Assembly: GCA_016713505.1 (NCBI GenBank)
Contig: JADJPA010000001.1
Span: forward strand, 1-64,000
Source of the DNA: Candidatus Competibacteraceae bacterium
GTDB lineage: Bacteria; Pseudomonadota; Gammaproteobacteria; Competibacterales; Competibacteraceae
DNA: 64,000 nucleotides
Direction of reading: 5' to 3'
Below are positions 10,148 to 19,286 of the stretch, piece after piece; position 1 is the stretch's first letter; every line of letters begins with the position of its first letter. The translations under genes were made by a program, and so were the position numbers. Under the pieces are notes generated by a model. The model saw only the letters and a list, made by a program, of their open reading frames with translations. It was not told the origin of the DNA and did not search any database.

Positions 10148-10189
10148 GGCGGTTTAGTGACGATTTTGTGATAATGCATCTAAACCGCC
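10148..10189. promoter_or_regulatory. Perfect 10-base inverted repeat upstream of the NYN gene
   Basis: GGCGGTTTAG at 10148-10157 is matched by CTAAACCGCC at 10180-10189, with a 22-base AT-rich centre. The repeat ends 53 bases before the NYN start at 10243. It may be an operator that loops two half-sites, or a transcript hairpin; there is no uridine run, so a simple terminator is less likely. The second arm is followed by TTTGGTAAGG. Confidence 0.35.
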
Positions 10190-10242
10190 TTTGGTAAGGT
10201 CTGCGCGCGTTAATCATCGAGTTTGAGAAAATCCTAAAAATT

Positions 10243-11092
10243 ATGACTATCAATTTCAAATCCCTTGCCAAGGTGGGCGTTTATGTGGACGCTGCCAACA
10301 TTTCGCGCAACGGAGGGCAGCGCATGCAATACGATGTGCTGCGCGAGTTTGCCTGTCGCGATCAGGCCGAGCCGTTGCGGTTGAACGTGTATTTGTCCTA
10401 TGACGAGGGAGCGCGCCGAAACCAATATGGTTTATCGTGACAAGGCGCGCTCTTATCAGTCCGCCTTGCGCGAGCTGGGTTATAAGGTCATCGAGAAGCG
10501 GGTCAAATGGTTTCAGGATGAAGCGGGCAACCGTTACGGGAAAGCCAACGCCGATCTCGACATGGCCGTGGACGTGTTGTTGCAATCCGAAAATCTGGAC
10601 CGGGTTTTATTAGCCACCGGCGATGGTGATTTCGTGCAGGTGGTACGCGCCTTGCAAAACAAAGGCTGTCGAGTGGAAACCCTGGCCTTCGACAACGTGT
10701 CTGAAGAATTGCGCCGCGAATCGGACATCTTCGTGTCGGGCTATCTAGTGCCGGGATTGCTGCCGACCCGTGGCGATGATTATTTCGCGCCGGTCTGGGG
10801 TTCCATGGGGTCGCGAGTGCGCGGCTATTGTTACCATCACGACGACAACAAGAGTTTTGGCTTCATGCGGTTTCTAGTGAAGTTATCGCCTTTTCTGTGG
10901 AAAACGGATTCCAGGGATTCGGAATCACCCTATCGAACGGCGTTTTTTCATGACTCCAGCTTGCCCGACGGCTTCAACGTCATGAAACTGCCGTCCCGCA
11001 ACCATATTTTTGAGTTCACATTGGCCGAACCGAACGGCAAGCAGCCCGTCGCCACCGATATCATCCTCGTGCATCCCATCGTCTTGCCCTGA
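10243..11092 (+). CDS. NYN-domain (LabA/DUF88) PIN-like nuclease family protein, frameshifted
   Basis: The N-terminal part is an NYN domain, a PIN-like ribonuclease fold. Its acidic residues are visible: VGVYVDAANI (first Asp), then across the frameshift NADLDMAVDVLL and LLATGDGDFVQVVRALQNKG, the typical S/TGDGDF signature. The chain closes with VETLAFDNVSEELRRESDIF, also family-typical. A C-terminal extension of about 110 residues (from GSRVRGYCYHHDDNKSFGF) looks like a small beta-barrel such as a cold-shock or OB fold, suggesting RNA binding; this is inference. The reading frame slips once near 10400-10412. The start at ATG 10243 is the only good candidate. It is followed 51 bases later by the Prc protease gene. 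Confidence 0.82.
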
Positions 11093-11143
11093 GGGGGATC
11101 GGTCGGCGCGACGTGTCGAGATACGTTCCTGTCGAGAAGCACC

Positions 11144-13260
11144 ATGCGCAATCTTCGAACTTTGAAATTTTTGGCGCCCCTGACTCTAGCCCTGACGGTC
11201 AGTCTGTCCTGGACCTTTGCCAAGACCGCCGATCCGGTCGCGGATGTCCCGGTCAAGGCGCTGGCGCCGACCTCCCAGCTGACGTCGCTGGATCAAACGA
11301 TTTCCAAGCTGCTGTCGCAGTATCATTACCGGCAAAGCAAGCTCGACGATCACCTGTCCTCGCTCATCTTGAGCATGTATCTCGACGATCTCGACTTCAG
11401 CCGCGTTTATTTCCTGGCGAGCGATATCGCGGCTTTCGAGCGCTATCGCACCACGCTGGACGACGCCTTGAAGAACGGCAACCTGCAACCGGCTTACGAC
11501 ATATTCAACGTCTATCTGCGGCGGCTGGAGGAACGGACCGCGCACGTCCAGACCCTGTTCAAACAGGAGTTTCGGTTCGACCTCGATGAATCGCTGGAGG
11601 TGGATCGCAAGGATGCGCCCTGGGCCAAGACCCCAGCGGAGCTCGACGAGATTTGGCGCAAGCGTCTCAAGCACGAGCTGCTGACGTTGATGCTGTCCGG
11701 CAAGGATCAAGCCGCCGCCCGCGAGCTGTTGATCAAGCGCTACGACAATCGGTTGCGGCAGGCGCTGCAATCCAGCAGCGATGACGTGTTCCAACTCTAC
11801 ATGAACGCCGTCGCCCAGGCTTTCGATCCACACACCGCCTATTTTTCGCCGCGCAACACCGAAAATTTCAATATTCAGATGCGGCTATCGTTGCAAGGCA
11901 TCGGTTGCGTGTTGCGCATGGACGAGGAACAGGTGACGGTGGTCGAGTTGGTGACCGGCGGCCCGGCCGATCTCAGCCAGCAGATCAAGGCCGGCGACCG
12001 GATCGTGGCGGTGGCGCAGGGCGAAAGCGGCCCCTGGGTGGATGTGGTCGGCTGGCGGCTGGACGATGTGGTGGATCAAATCCGCGGCCAGCGCGGCTCG
12101 GTGGTGCGCTTGAAGATCGCACCCGGCAAAGCCAGTGTGGCGGCGACCGAAAAGGCCGTGCGCTTGGTGCGCGACACCATCAAGCTGGAAAAACAGGCCG
12201 CCAAGAGTGAGATCAAGACGCTGCGCGGGGCCAACGATCGCGAGCTGCGAGTCGGGGTGATTACCATTCCGGCCTTCTACAGCGATTTCGACGCCGCCCG
12301 GCGCGGAGATCGCAATTACCGCAGCACCACGCGCGACGTGCGCGTCCTGCTCGATAACTTGCGGGGCAAGATCGACGGACTGGTGCTGGATTTGCGCGAG
12401 AACGGCGGCGGTTCCCTGCAAGAGGCAGTGGATCTGACCGGCTTGTTCATCGGCGACGGACCGGTGGTCCAGGTTAAAGCGCCAGCAACGATGATGCGGA
12501 GATCGAGAAGGACCGCGATCCCAGTCAAGCCTACGACGGGCCTTTGGCGGTGCTGGTCGATCACGCCAGCGCCTCCGCCTCGGAGATCTTTGCGGGCGCC
12601 ATTCAGGACTACGGGCGCGGGATCGTCATCGGCGATCCGACCTTCGGCAAGGGCACGGTGCAGACCCTGGTGGATTTGAACAGACTGACTCGGGCCAAGG
12701 AACCGCAGGGTCAGCTCAAACTGACCATTGCCAAGTTCTACCGGGTCAGCGGTAGCAGCACTCAGCACCGCGGCGTGCGGCCCGATATTGCCATTCCTTC
12801 GGTGGTGGACAGCGAGGAAGTCAGGGAAAGCGCGCAGAAGAACGCCTTGCCCTGGGATGAGATCGCACCGACCCGCTATCGCGGTGATCGAGGGTTGGCG
12901 AATCTGCTGCCGGAGCTGGCGCGGCGCCATCAGGTGCGCATCGACGGCAACGCCGACTATCAAGCCTTTCTGCGGGATTTGGAATTTACCCGGCAACAGC
13001 GCGAGAAAACCACGGTGTCTTTGTTGGAAAGCCAGCGGCGGGCCGAGCGGGAGCGTATCGAGACGTGGCAACGGGAGCGGGAGAATCGGTTCCGGACGCT
13101 CAAAGGTTTGGCGCCGCTCAAGCCTGGCGACGACATTCCCGAGGGCAAGGACAGCGCGGTGGTGGATACCGCGCTGGATGAGAGCGCCCGTATCGTCGGC
13201 GATCTGATCGCGCTGAAGGGTTCCAGCGACGCGGCGAGCGCTTTGGTGATGGGGCGCTGA
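11144..13260 (+). CDS. prc: Tail-specific carboxy-terminal protease Prc, frameshifted
   Basis: Prc is a periplasmic serine protease (family S41) that degrades proteins with nonpolar C-termini and trims cell-wall hydrolases and lipoproteins. The start ATG 11144 gives a signal peptide (LAPLTLALTVSLSWTFAK). Long helical N-terminal region with the family stretch DFSRVYFLASDI and AFDPHTAYFSPR, then a PDZ domain (LQGIGCVLRMDEEQVTV ... GGPADLSQQIKAGDRIVAV), then the S41 core: LVLDLRENGGGSLQEAVDLTGLF, the catalytic serine in ASASASEIFAGA and lysine in DPTFGKGTVQT. The C-terminal domain (HRGVRPDIAIPS to the end) is as in E. coli Prc. About 705 residues, as expected. One frameshift near 12475-12530 splits it. 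The catalytic dyad is intact. Confidence 0.93.
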
Positions 13261-13266
13261 CGAGTC

Positions 13267-14157
13267 ATGCCGGGGGTGACTTTGACCCTCGATGGCGTCT
13301 TGGCCGAGCGGTTGGCCAGGGTGCTTGAGCGGTTGGAGGCCGTACTACCGGCGGCGCCAAAACTGTCCGACTGGGAAGACTATCGGGCTTTTCGCTGGCG
13401 GCGGATCGGCCAACGCGGTTACTTGCAGCCGGTCCGGCACCCTCACCGCTTGCGCTTGGCGGACCTGCGTCGGATCGACCGCCAGAAGGCGGCCCTGGAT
13501 TTGAACGTCCGACAATTTCTGGCGGGACAGCCTTACAACAATGTGCTGTTGTGGGGTGCGCGGCACCGGTAAATCGTCGCTCGTCAAGGCGTTGCTCAAC
13601 GAATATACCCATCGAGGCTTGCGGTTGATCGAGGTGGACAAGCATGATTTGCTCGACCTGCCCGAGATCGTGGAGCCTTTGTACGAGCGGCCGGAGCGGT
13701 TTTTGTTGTACTGCGACGATCTGTCGTTCGAAGCGGATGATCCCAGCTATAAAGCGCTCAAGGCGATGCTGGACGGTTCCATCAGCACCGCGCCCGACAA
13801 CGTGTTGCTGTGCGCCACCTCCAACCGCCGTCATTTGCTGCCCGAGTATATGCGGGACAATCAAGAGACCCGGATTGTCGAGGGTGAATTACACCACGGC
13901 GAAGCGGTGGAGGAAAAATCTCGTTGTCGGAACGGTTCGGTTTGTGGGTATCGTTTCATCCGTTCAGCCAGGAGGACTATCTGGCGATCGTCGGCTACTG
14001 GTTGGATCAGTTGGGGTTATCGGAAGGGCTGGATGGGGCGGCGCACGCGGAGGCGCTCCGTTGGGCCTTGCAGCGCGGCTCGCGCAGCGGCCGAGTGGCC
14101 TGGCAGTTTGCCCGCGATTGGGTGGGGCGGCAGAGTGTGCAAAGCCATCCTGAGTGA
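13267..14157 (+). CDS. DUF815-family AAA+ ATPase, frameshifted
   Basis: This is an AAA-type ATPase of the DUF815 family, function unknown. The P-loop WGARGTGKSSLVKALL is readable across a frame change near 13560, then LIEVDKHDLLDLPEIVE, the Walker B-like RFLLYCDDLSFE, SYKALKAMLDGSI, and the sensor region VLLCATSNRRHLLPEYM followed by the family stretch LSERFGLWVSFHPFSQEDYL. About 296 residues, the usual size. The frame leaves at ~13560 and returns at ~13905, so two opposite single-base shifts fit best. The start MPGVTLTLDGVL lies six bases after the prc stop, so the genes are probably cotranscribed. It converges with the minus-strand glycosyltransferase gene ending at 14209. Confidence 0.85.
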
Positions 14158-14208
14158 TTGGAACACAGGCAAAATCACTTTCTGGCGCATCCGCGCTGTG
14201 CTGTTCAG

Positions 14209-15230
14209 CTACCCCCAGATGGCTTCGGTTTGCTGAAGGATATCCAGGAAAGACCGGCGTTCTTCCAACAGGGAATGCTGGCGCGCCGTGTGACGAGCGG
14301 CTTCTAAAAAAGCATACCTTGCTGGCGGCATCAGGTGTAGCGCGTCGCGAGCGGCATGGAGTAGAGCTCAAGGGTATAGTCTGGTTGCAGGCAGTTTCGA
14401 CCCGGCAGGCAAAACAAGCGGTTGCCAATGCAATCGGGACAAATGACCAGCGTTTCCAGCGCGAAACCTTCCAAAGCCGGCAGATAAAATCCCTCCGTCG
14501 GATTCGGTAACAGCAAAGCGATTCTGGCATTCCCCAGCAATTCCAGAAAATCAGCTCTTGCTAGCGGCTGGGTCAGCGCCTGCACGCGGTGGCCTGAGGT
14601 TTTGAGCCGCTGATGGATTTCCGTTGCCAACGCAGGTTGTTTGATCCCCACGATCAGAAGGTCGAGCCGGCGAGCCTCCCAGGCTGGCGGGGGTGGCAGC
14701 GCGGCGAGGTCGATGCCGTTAGGAATAGTGAATAAAGGGCCGTTGACTCGGCCGGTCGCTGTCAGGGCATCGGCGACCGGGGCGCTGACACAGATCCGAA
14801 TGGCTCGATAGCTGAGGTATTGGTAAAGGGATTCGTTTGGGTCGGCATGGCGTACATGCTGGATCAGGTTGATCACCGGTTTGGGAGGAGAGCGACGCTG
14901 CGCTTCGCTGAGCACGGCCCAATCCATCCCTCCGAGAAACAGCATATCCGCTCGCTCGGCGGACCAGGCGGCTAACGCTTGACCGCGCATGGCCAACCAA
15001 GGGTTGGTGTCGTTCCAAAGCGTGTTGGTGGAAAAGGCGATGCACGGCTGATGATGCGCTGAATGCCGGACGTGATTGAAGTAGTCCCACACTTTTAGGT
15101 GGCCGCCGGTAAAGCCTAGAAAGTCTCTATAAAACAGGACTTTTTTCTGCGATGAGCGCCGCTTTCCCCCAGCTGGCCAAACCGCCCGAGCCCGCCATGC
15201 CTCATAAACAGCTTTCAGAAATTCAGCCAC
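14209..15230 (-). CDS. Glycosyltransferase, GT4-like, frameshifted near its end
   Basis: Read as a GT-B glycosyltransferase without a clear specificity. FYRDFLGFTGGHLKVWDYF near the N-terminus is the donor/acceptor glycine loop, INLIQHVRHADP and RAIRICVSAPVADAL follow, and the C-terminal half shows LFTIPNGIDLAAL, LDLLIVGIKQPALA and NPTEGFYLPALEGFALETLV, the usual E(x7)E nucleotide-sugar region. The continuous frame stops early at 14331; on the minus strand another frame continues with HLMPPARYAFLEAARHTARQ to a TAG at 14209-14211, so one base is missing near 14340. Its start lies inside the preceding sulfotransferase gene (16-base overlap), so the two are coupled. It is the last gene of the long minus-strand locus. 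Confidence 0.75.
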
Positions 15231-15931
15231 GCGCTCAAATCCAGGGCCAAATAGGTTGCCAGTCGTTCAATCCGCGGTTGGTACAGATCTTTCAGCACTT
15301 TTTTCAGCGAAGGACGCAGCGCATGGCCCGGTCCGACAAAAACTGGCTCGCGACAGCCGTGCTGCCGCAACCGCGAAGGGCTTTGCGGCGCGGCGCCGAG
15401 ATGCTGAAAACAGTGATTCAATACTAATTCGGGTTCGAAGGCGATCCGCTCGAAACGAAGGATCAGCAACTGCGGGTCGGGAAACACCGAACGCCAAGTT
15501 TCTAGACAGGTCTGGTAGTCGCCGCGCCGGCGCGAGCCGGCTGAATGAAAATGGTCGCAAAACCACTGATCGCTGGCTTCTTCAAGGGTCATTTCCGAGC
15601 GTTGCAAGGCCATCAAGGCCGCTGACCACGCTCGCTCGACGGGATTGCGAATCACGTAAAGCAAGCGCACCCGAGGCGCGTGGCGATGGATTTCTCGGAT
15701 CGTTTCAACCGGTAACATGCTGTAGGCAGGGGTTATCTCACCAGCGATAGCGTCGCTCCGGGCAAAGTGATCTAAATAGTTTTCAACCGCCGCCATGTCG
15801 TGGGGTCGGTTCCAGAAATGCGCTTCCTTGCCCAGAGGAAAGGCCAGTTGCGGGTGATGGTTGAACTGTTCGTACAACCAGGTGGTTCCGGCTTTTTGAG
15901 CGCCGATTCCTAGGAAATCCAGCATGATCAA
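15215..15931 (-). CDS. PAPS-dependent sulfotransferase
   Basis: A 238-residue sulfotransferase: it would move sulfate from PAPS to an acceptor, probably a sugar of the surface polysaccharide given the neighbours. The 5'-phosphosulfate loop is at residues 10-19 (GAQKAGTTWL) and the 3'-phosphate site at 93-103 (VIRNPVERAWS). PLGKEAHFW and GEITPAYSMLP, typical of the heparan-sulfate type of bacterial sulfotransferase, are also present. The frame is intact. Its start overlaps the stop of the PPIase gene (ATGA at 15928-15931) and its end overlaps the GT4 start, a three-gene coupled unit. The acceptor is unknown; the association of export chaperone and sulfotransferase is unusual. Confidence 0.88.
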   Translation of the reverse strand: MIMLDFLGIGAQKAGTTWLYEQFNHHPQLAFPLGKEAHFWNRPHDMAAVENYLDHFARSDAIAGEITPAYSMLPVETIREIHRHAPRVRLLYVIRNPVERAWSAALMALQRSEMTLEEASDQWFCDHFHSAGSRRRGDYQTCLETWRSVFPDPQLLILRFERIAFEPELVLNHCFQHLGAAPQSPSRLRQHGCREPVFVGPGHALRPSLKKVLKDLYQPRIERLATYLALDLSAWLNF

Positions 15932-16816
15932 TGGCTGTTGAGCAAAGACTGCAAGGCGGGCTCGTCGAACGTCGCATTCGCGGGCGGTAAGTAGTCCAGC
16001 GCCCGTTGCGCCAGTTGGTCCTTGACGTAGTCTTGGCGCAGCTGCTGTTCGAGGGACTGTCGAACCTCATCGAAGCTTTGTAAGCGCGTTGGCTGATAGT
16101 CGAGCTTTTTGATGAGATGAAGCCCAAATTGCGTTTCCACCACATCGCTCACTTGGCCGGTTTCCAGCTTGGCTAGCGCCTCGGCAAAAGGCGCTACCAC
16201 GTCGGTGCGCTTCAACCAGCGTTCCAAGTCGCCGCCTTTAGCGGCACTGGCGGTGTCGTCCGATTCGGTATTGGCCAAGGTGGCAAAATCTTCACCGGCT
16301 TGCAGGCGGGCTCGCAATTGTTCGAGGATTTGTCTTTTTTGGCTCGCGCTCGCAGGCGCACTCGACTTTTTTCAGGATATGAGCCGCCTTGAATTGCTCG
16401 GGTAATTGGAACTCATCGCGACGCACGGCGTAATGTTCGCGCGCGAGAGCGGCAAAATCAGGTAGCTGAATCTTTTTTCGAGTCTGTTCGCGCAAGGCTT
16501 CGGCCAAGATCCGCTGGCGCTCGACCACCAATTGCGCTTGCACCAAGGGCTCTTCGTCCAGCTTCAAGCGTTCGGCGGTGGCCACCATGTTTTTCGTTTG
16601 ATAAATCCCGCTCAAGAAATTCTTGAGCGCTTCAGGCTTGGCCAGGATTCGAGCGCGTTCGGCTTCAGGTAGCAACAGCAGGCGTTGCTGTAGGTCTGAT
16701 TGGGTGACGGCGATGTCGCTTGCTTTTAGCAGTACTTGGGGCTCGATTTCGGCGGCCCAGGCTGGCAATACGGCCAATAGCTGAAAGAATATTAATAAAA
16801 TCAGTTTGTTGATCAT
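15928..16816 (-). CDS. Periplasmic PpiC/parvulin-type peptidyl-prolyl isomerase, frameshifted
   Basis: A SurA/PrsA-like folding factor. Residues 1-21 form a signal peptide (LILLIFFQLLAVLPAWA). Residues about 28-130 are a helical chaperone domain, and the parvulin domain runs from FKAAHILKK to FGLHLIKKLDYQPT. Within it, LQAGEDFATLANTESDDTAS, AKGGDLERW and FAEALAKLETGQVSDVVET are the classical parvulin stretches. One shift near 16330 (in a run reading AAAAA on the plus strand) breaks the frame between KKVECACEREPKKT and LRARLQAGEDF. About 296 residues. It leads the PPIase-sulfotransferase-GT4 unit; the intergenic terminator just upstream belongs to the previous transcript. A role in folding of envelope proteins is inferred from the family. 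Confidence 0.87.
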
Positions 16817-16856
16817 TGGGATACTTTTGCTAAGATCATGTCAAAGCGCTGCAATG

Positions 16857-16883
16857 AAAAAGGCCCGCGCATGAGGCGGGCCT
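16857..16883 (-). terminator. Intrinsic terminator after the secreted-protein gene
   Basis: On the minus strand an 8-base GC-rich stem (AGGCCCGC, loop of about seven bases, GCGGGCCT) is followed at once by a run of five T. It lies about 60 bases past the stop of the gene at 16945-18423, and so ends that transcript before the PPIase gene. Confidence 0.8.
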
Positions 16884-16944
16884 AAGGTACAGCTTTGAAA
16901 AACTCACCAATCAGCAGCACATCCGGGGATGTGCGCTGTTTGGG

Positions 16945-18423
16945 TTAGCGGATATAGGCGTTGTCAACGATGAAGGACTCGTTGAGGTTCGCGCCGGGAG
17001 AAGTACGGTTGATGACCGAGAATCCCGTGACAGGCAAAGCACGCGCGCCATTGCGGAAGTCGAGCTGCATCCAACCGTTTTCGCCCGGCAGGCTGAGGAC
17101 GTTACCCGCCAAACGGCCTGGCATGGGCGACTTCAGAACGTTGGTCGAGGTGGCGGCCGCGGCGGCGCCGAAGGTCAGCACGTTGACTTCGGCGCACAGC
17201 TCGTTGCCTTGCGGCGACGGAGCCGGAGAGAACACCGCGCCACCAGCGGCGGCAACCCTCTGCTCTTCGCGATCATAAATGGTGTAGCTCACCGGATCGC
17301 AAGACCTGCCGCCAGCAAAGGCCTGAGTGAAGGGCGCGAGGCCCGCGGGCAAACCGGTACGACCCGTCGCGCGGCCCGAGAACTCGTGAGTGGCCGTATC
17401 AGCATAGAAGCGCTTGGTGGGGAAGGTGACAACCCAGTCCGACGCAACCGACCAGCCACCGGTCGCCGCGGAGGCAACGCGATTGGCCCACTGGTTGACG
17501 ATGCTGGCCCGTTGCAGCACGAAGCTCACACCTTCCGCGCCCGTCGGTCCTGAAGCAACCGCGCCGGTGGCATCCAGAAGAACGGTGCCCGCCGTGGAGG
17601 CGGAAGCCAGCGTCGGCAAGTGGAAAGAAGCTGCAAAACCCACCTGGGCGGGCGGCAACTGCGCGGTGATCAGGCTGGGAGCGCCCGTGGAGAAATTCGC
17701 CAGGGTGGTGGCGCTGCCGCTGGCGTTCCAGCCGTTGGCCGCATTGACCAAGCTGAAGGCGCCTTTCAGAGGATTGGCGACGTAGCCGGGGAACGCGCCT
17801 TGCAGCTGGGCGAAGGTATAGCCGTTAAGCGAGAACAAGCTTTGCAAAACGCCACAGTTGACAGGTACGCGAGCCGCCGTGTGGATGGCGCCCGCCGCCA
17901 AGCCGGAGGGCGGTGACGAACCCATCATGGTCATGGTCACATAACCTTCCCGCATCCGATCGGTGTCGGCGGGACCGCCGTCGGCCGCCTGGACGCCGCC
18001 CGGTACGTTGGTGTAAGCCAATATGCCGTTGGCGCCGCTGCCTTGGAAGGGCTGCCCGGCGGCCGGAATCTGGGGGACCGTGCAGGAGGTATCGGAGGTC
18101 GAGAAGACCGGCACATCGCCGGGACCGTTCGACACCGTGCCGTTCCAGACATCCTTCGGCGACAGGACCACGTTGAAGTCAAACACATCGCGCGAGTTGT
18201 AGCCCTCGTGGAAGCGCACTTTGACCGCCACAATCTGATCGCTGGTGTTGGTGATGTTGAACAGGGTGTTCCAGCCGGCGCGAGTGGTGTAATAGGGGAA
18301 GATCAGCGACTGCCCCAGACCGTCGGTAGCCAGATTCACCGCCTGAGCGGATGGGACCATGCTTAGGCCACCCAAGACGGTGCCCACGGCCAGCGCCATT
18401 TTCTTGATATTACATTTCATCAT
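16945..18423 (-). CDS. Secreted protein of unknown function, probably abundant
   Basis: A 492-residue protein with a clear Sec signal peptide (MALAVGTVLGGLSMVPSAQA, cleavage after AQA near residue 28). The mature part is low in charge and rich in Gly, Ala, Ser, Thr and Asn, with beta-type stretches such as QSLIFPYYTTRAGWNTLFNI, VKVRFHEGYNSRDVFDF and a cysteine pair pattern (TSCTVPQ, VPVNCGVL, GGRSCDPV, GNELCAEV). I know similar uncharacterised exported proteins in gammaproteobacteria but no function. The frame is intact in a region otherwise full of shifts, the leader is long, and a strong terminator follows, so it looks like a self-contained, well-expressed unit. A surface-layer or extracellular-matrix role is possible but unproven. 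Confidence 0.8.
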   Translation of the reverse strand: MMKCNIKKMALAVGTVLGGLSMVPSAQAVNLATDGLGQSLIFPYYTTRAGWNTLFNITNTSDQIVAVKVRFHEGYNSRDVFDFNVVLSPKDVWNGTVSNGPGDVPVFSTSDTSCTVPQIPAAGQPFQGSGANGILAYTNVPGGVQAADGGPADTDRMREGYVTMTMMGSSPPSGLAAGAIHTAARVPVNCGVLQSLFSLNGYTFAQLQGAFPGYVANPLKGAFSLVNAANGWNASGSATTLANFSTGAPSLITAQLPPAQVGFAASFHLPTLASASTAGTVLLDATGAVASGPTGAEGVSFVLQRASIVNQWANRVASAATGGWSVASDWVVTFPTKRFYADTATHEFSGRATGRTGLPAGLAPFTQAFAGGRSCDPVSYTIYDREEQRVAAAGGAVFSPAPSPQGNELCAEVNVLTFGAAAAATSTNVLKSPMPGRLAGNVLSLPGENGWMQLDFRNGARALPVTGFSVINRTSPGANLNESFIVDNAYIR

Positions 18424-18511
18424 CTTGAACGCTCCTTAGAGGATTCCAACAGAGATTAGGAAACAATCGGCTAACAGCTCATCACATTTAAGCGAAATCA
18501 CCAACGCCCGA

Positions 18512-18976
18512 TCATGTTTTGTCTTTAACCACGTACCACCACTGCCCGTCAACCCGCACCCAAGGTTCCTGAGTGTAGGTCTTCATTTCGATGGCATTCT
18601 CAGCTTGCGGCTGATGATACACGAAATGAATATTGATGCCGACCACGGCGGCGTCATCACTCTTGAAATCGACATCCACCACTTCAATGCGTCGCCAATC
18701 AACCCTGCCGACTGTGAATTGCCGATTGAAGGCCTCGAGCGAGAACAGGTTGCGGTACGCGGGTGAAGTCAAGGAGTACGCGGAGGCGAAATCCTTACGA
18801 ATCAAGGCATCCCACTTAGCAGTAACCCGTTGTTCCAACGCTGCTCGCCGCTTTTCGACGCTATCCGGTCCCGGATCGGCTGGAACTGGAATCGCAGCGG
18901 GAGCAGCCGCAACATCCGTGTCGGCCGCTACAGGAAAAGCTAATAAAATCATAATCAGGCAGCATAAAGGATGCAC
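18512..18976 (-). CDS. Small exported protein with NTF2-like fold
   Basis: 154 residues with an N-terminal signal peptide (LCCLIMILLAFPVAAD). After a proline/alanine-rich linker (PAAIPVPADPGPDS) comes a helix (EKRRAALEQRVTAKWDALI) and the pattern RKDFASAYSLTSPAYRNLF, then a beta-rich end with EPWVRVDGQWWYVVKD. This layout, a helical cone closed by a curved sheet ending in a tryptophan-rich strand, is that of NTF2-like/SnoaL-like proteins. Two cysteines at residues 5-6 of the precursor are too early for a lipobox. It lies 88 bases upstream of the secreted protein gene on the same strand; the two may be cotranscribed. Function unknown. Confidence 0.68.
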   Translation of the reverse strand: MHPLCCLIMILLAFPVAADTDVAAAPAAIPVPADPGPDSVEKRRAALEQRVTAKWDALIRKDFASAYSLTSPAYRNLFSLEAFNRQFTVGRVDWRRIEVVDVDFKSDDAAVVGINIHFVYHQPQAENAIEMKTYTQEPWVRVDGQWWYVVKDKT

Positions 18977-19286
18977 TACATACTCTACCCATGCGGAACC
19001 TTAAGAACCAATCTACAACAATCTTTTCAATTTTACAACTCTTTTCAATTTTACAACAAACCAGTTGTCCTATTGTGCTGCTAGCCCCGGCAAGGGACGC
19101 TATAGCTTCCGAAAAACGCTGCTGCTTAAGCCCGGTGCCTTGCAAGGACGGAGGAAGCATAGTGGTTCCGCGCCATGATTCCTATAAATTAGTGCCGGTA
19201 AGATCGGCCGCTTTTTCTGTTCTGGCGGCGCAATGGCCACGATCGTATGCTTGCTTGTCAGGCTTGATGGTACGTCCGCTCATAAG
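18977..19286 (-). other. 310-bp intergenic region with a tandem repeat
   Basis: No gene is visible. It contains the exact 18-base tandem duplication listed separately at 19022-19057, and an AT-rich stretch likely to hold the promoter of the minus-strand gene starting at 18976. The plus-strand open frame across it (18991-19329) has no ribosome site or protein likeness. Confidence 0.5.
19022..19057. repeat. Exact 18-base tandem repeat, two copies
   Basis: TCTTTTCAATTTTACAAC occurs at 19022-19039 and again, identically, at 19040-19057. It sits 46-81 bases upstream of the start at 18976 on the minus strand. On that strand the units read GTTGTAAAATTGAAAAGA, giving two TAAAAT boxes and TTGAAA boxes, so the repeat may be a doubled promoter or binding site. 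Confidence 0.6.

Larger units (their letters stand above)
9486..10242. other. 757-bp intergenic region with nested inverted repeats
   Basis: This stretch separates the divergent OmpA-domain gene and NYN-domain gene. Short open frames exist (for example 99 codons from 9606) but none resembles a protein or has a good ribosome site. Two structured parts stand out and are listed separately: nested stems at about 9646-9774 and a 10-base perfect inverted repeat at 10148-10189. A weaker stem (AGCCGG at 10064-10069 with CCGGCT at 10086-10091) lies between. Promoters for both flanking genes must be here, but I see no convincing -35/-10 pair. Confidence 0.5.
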
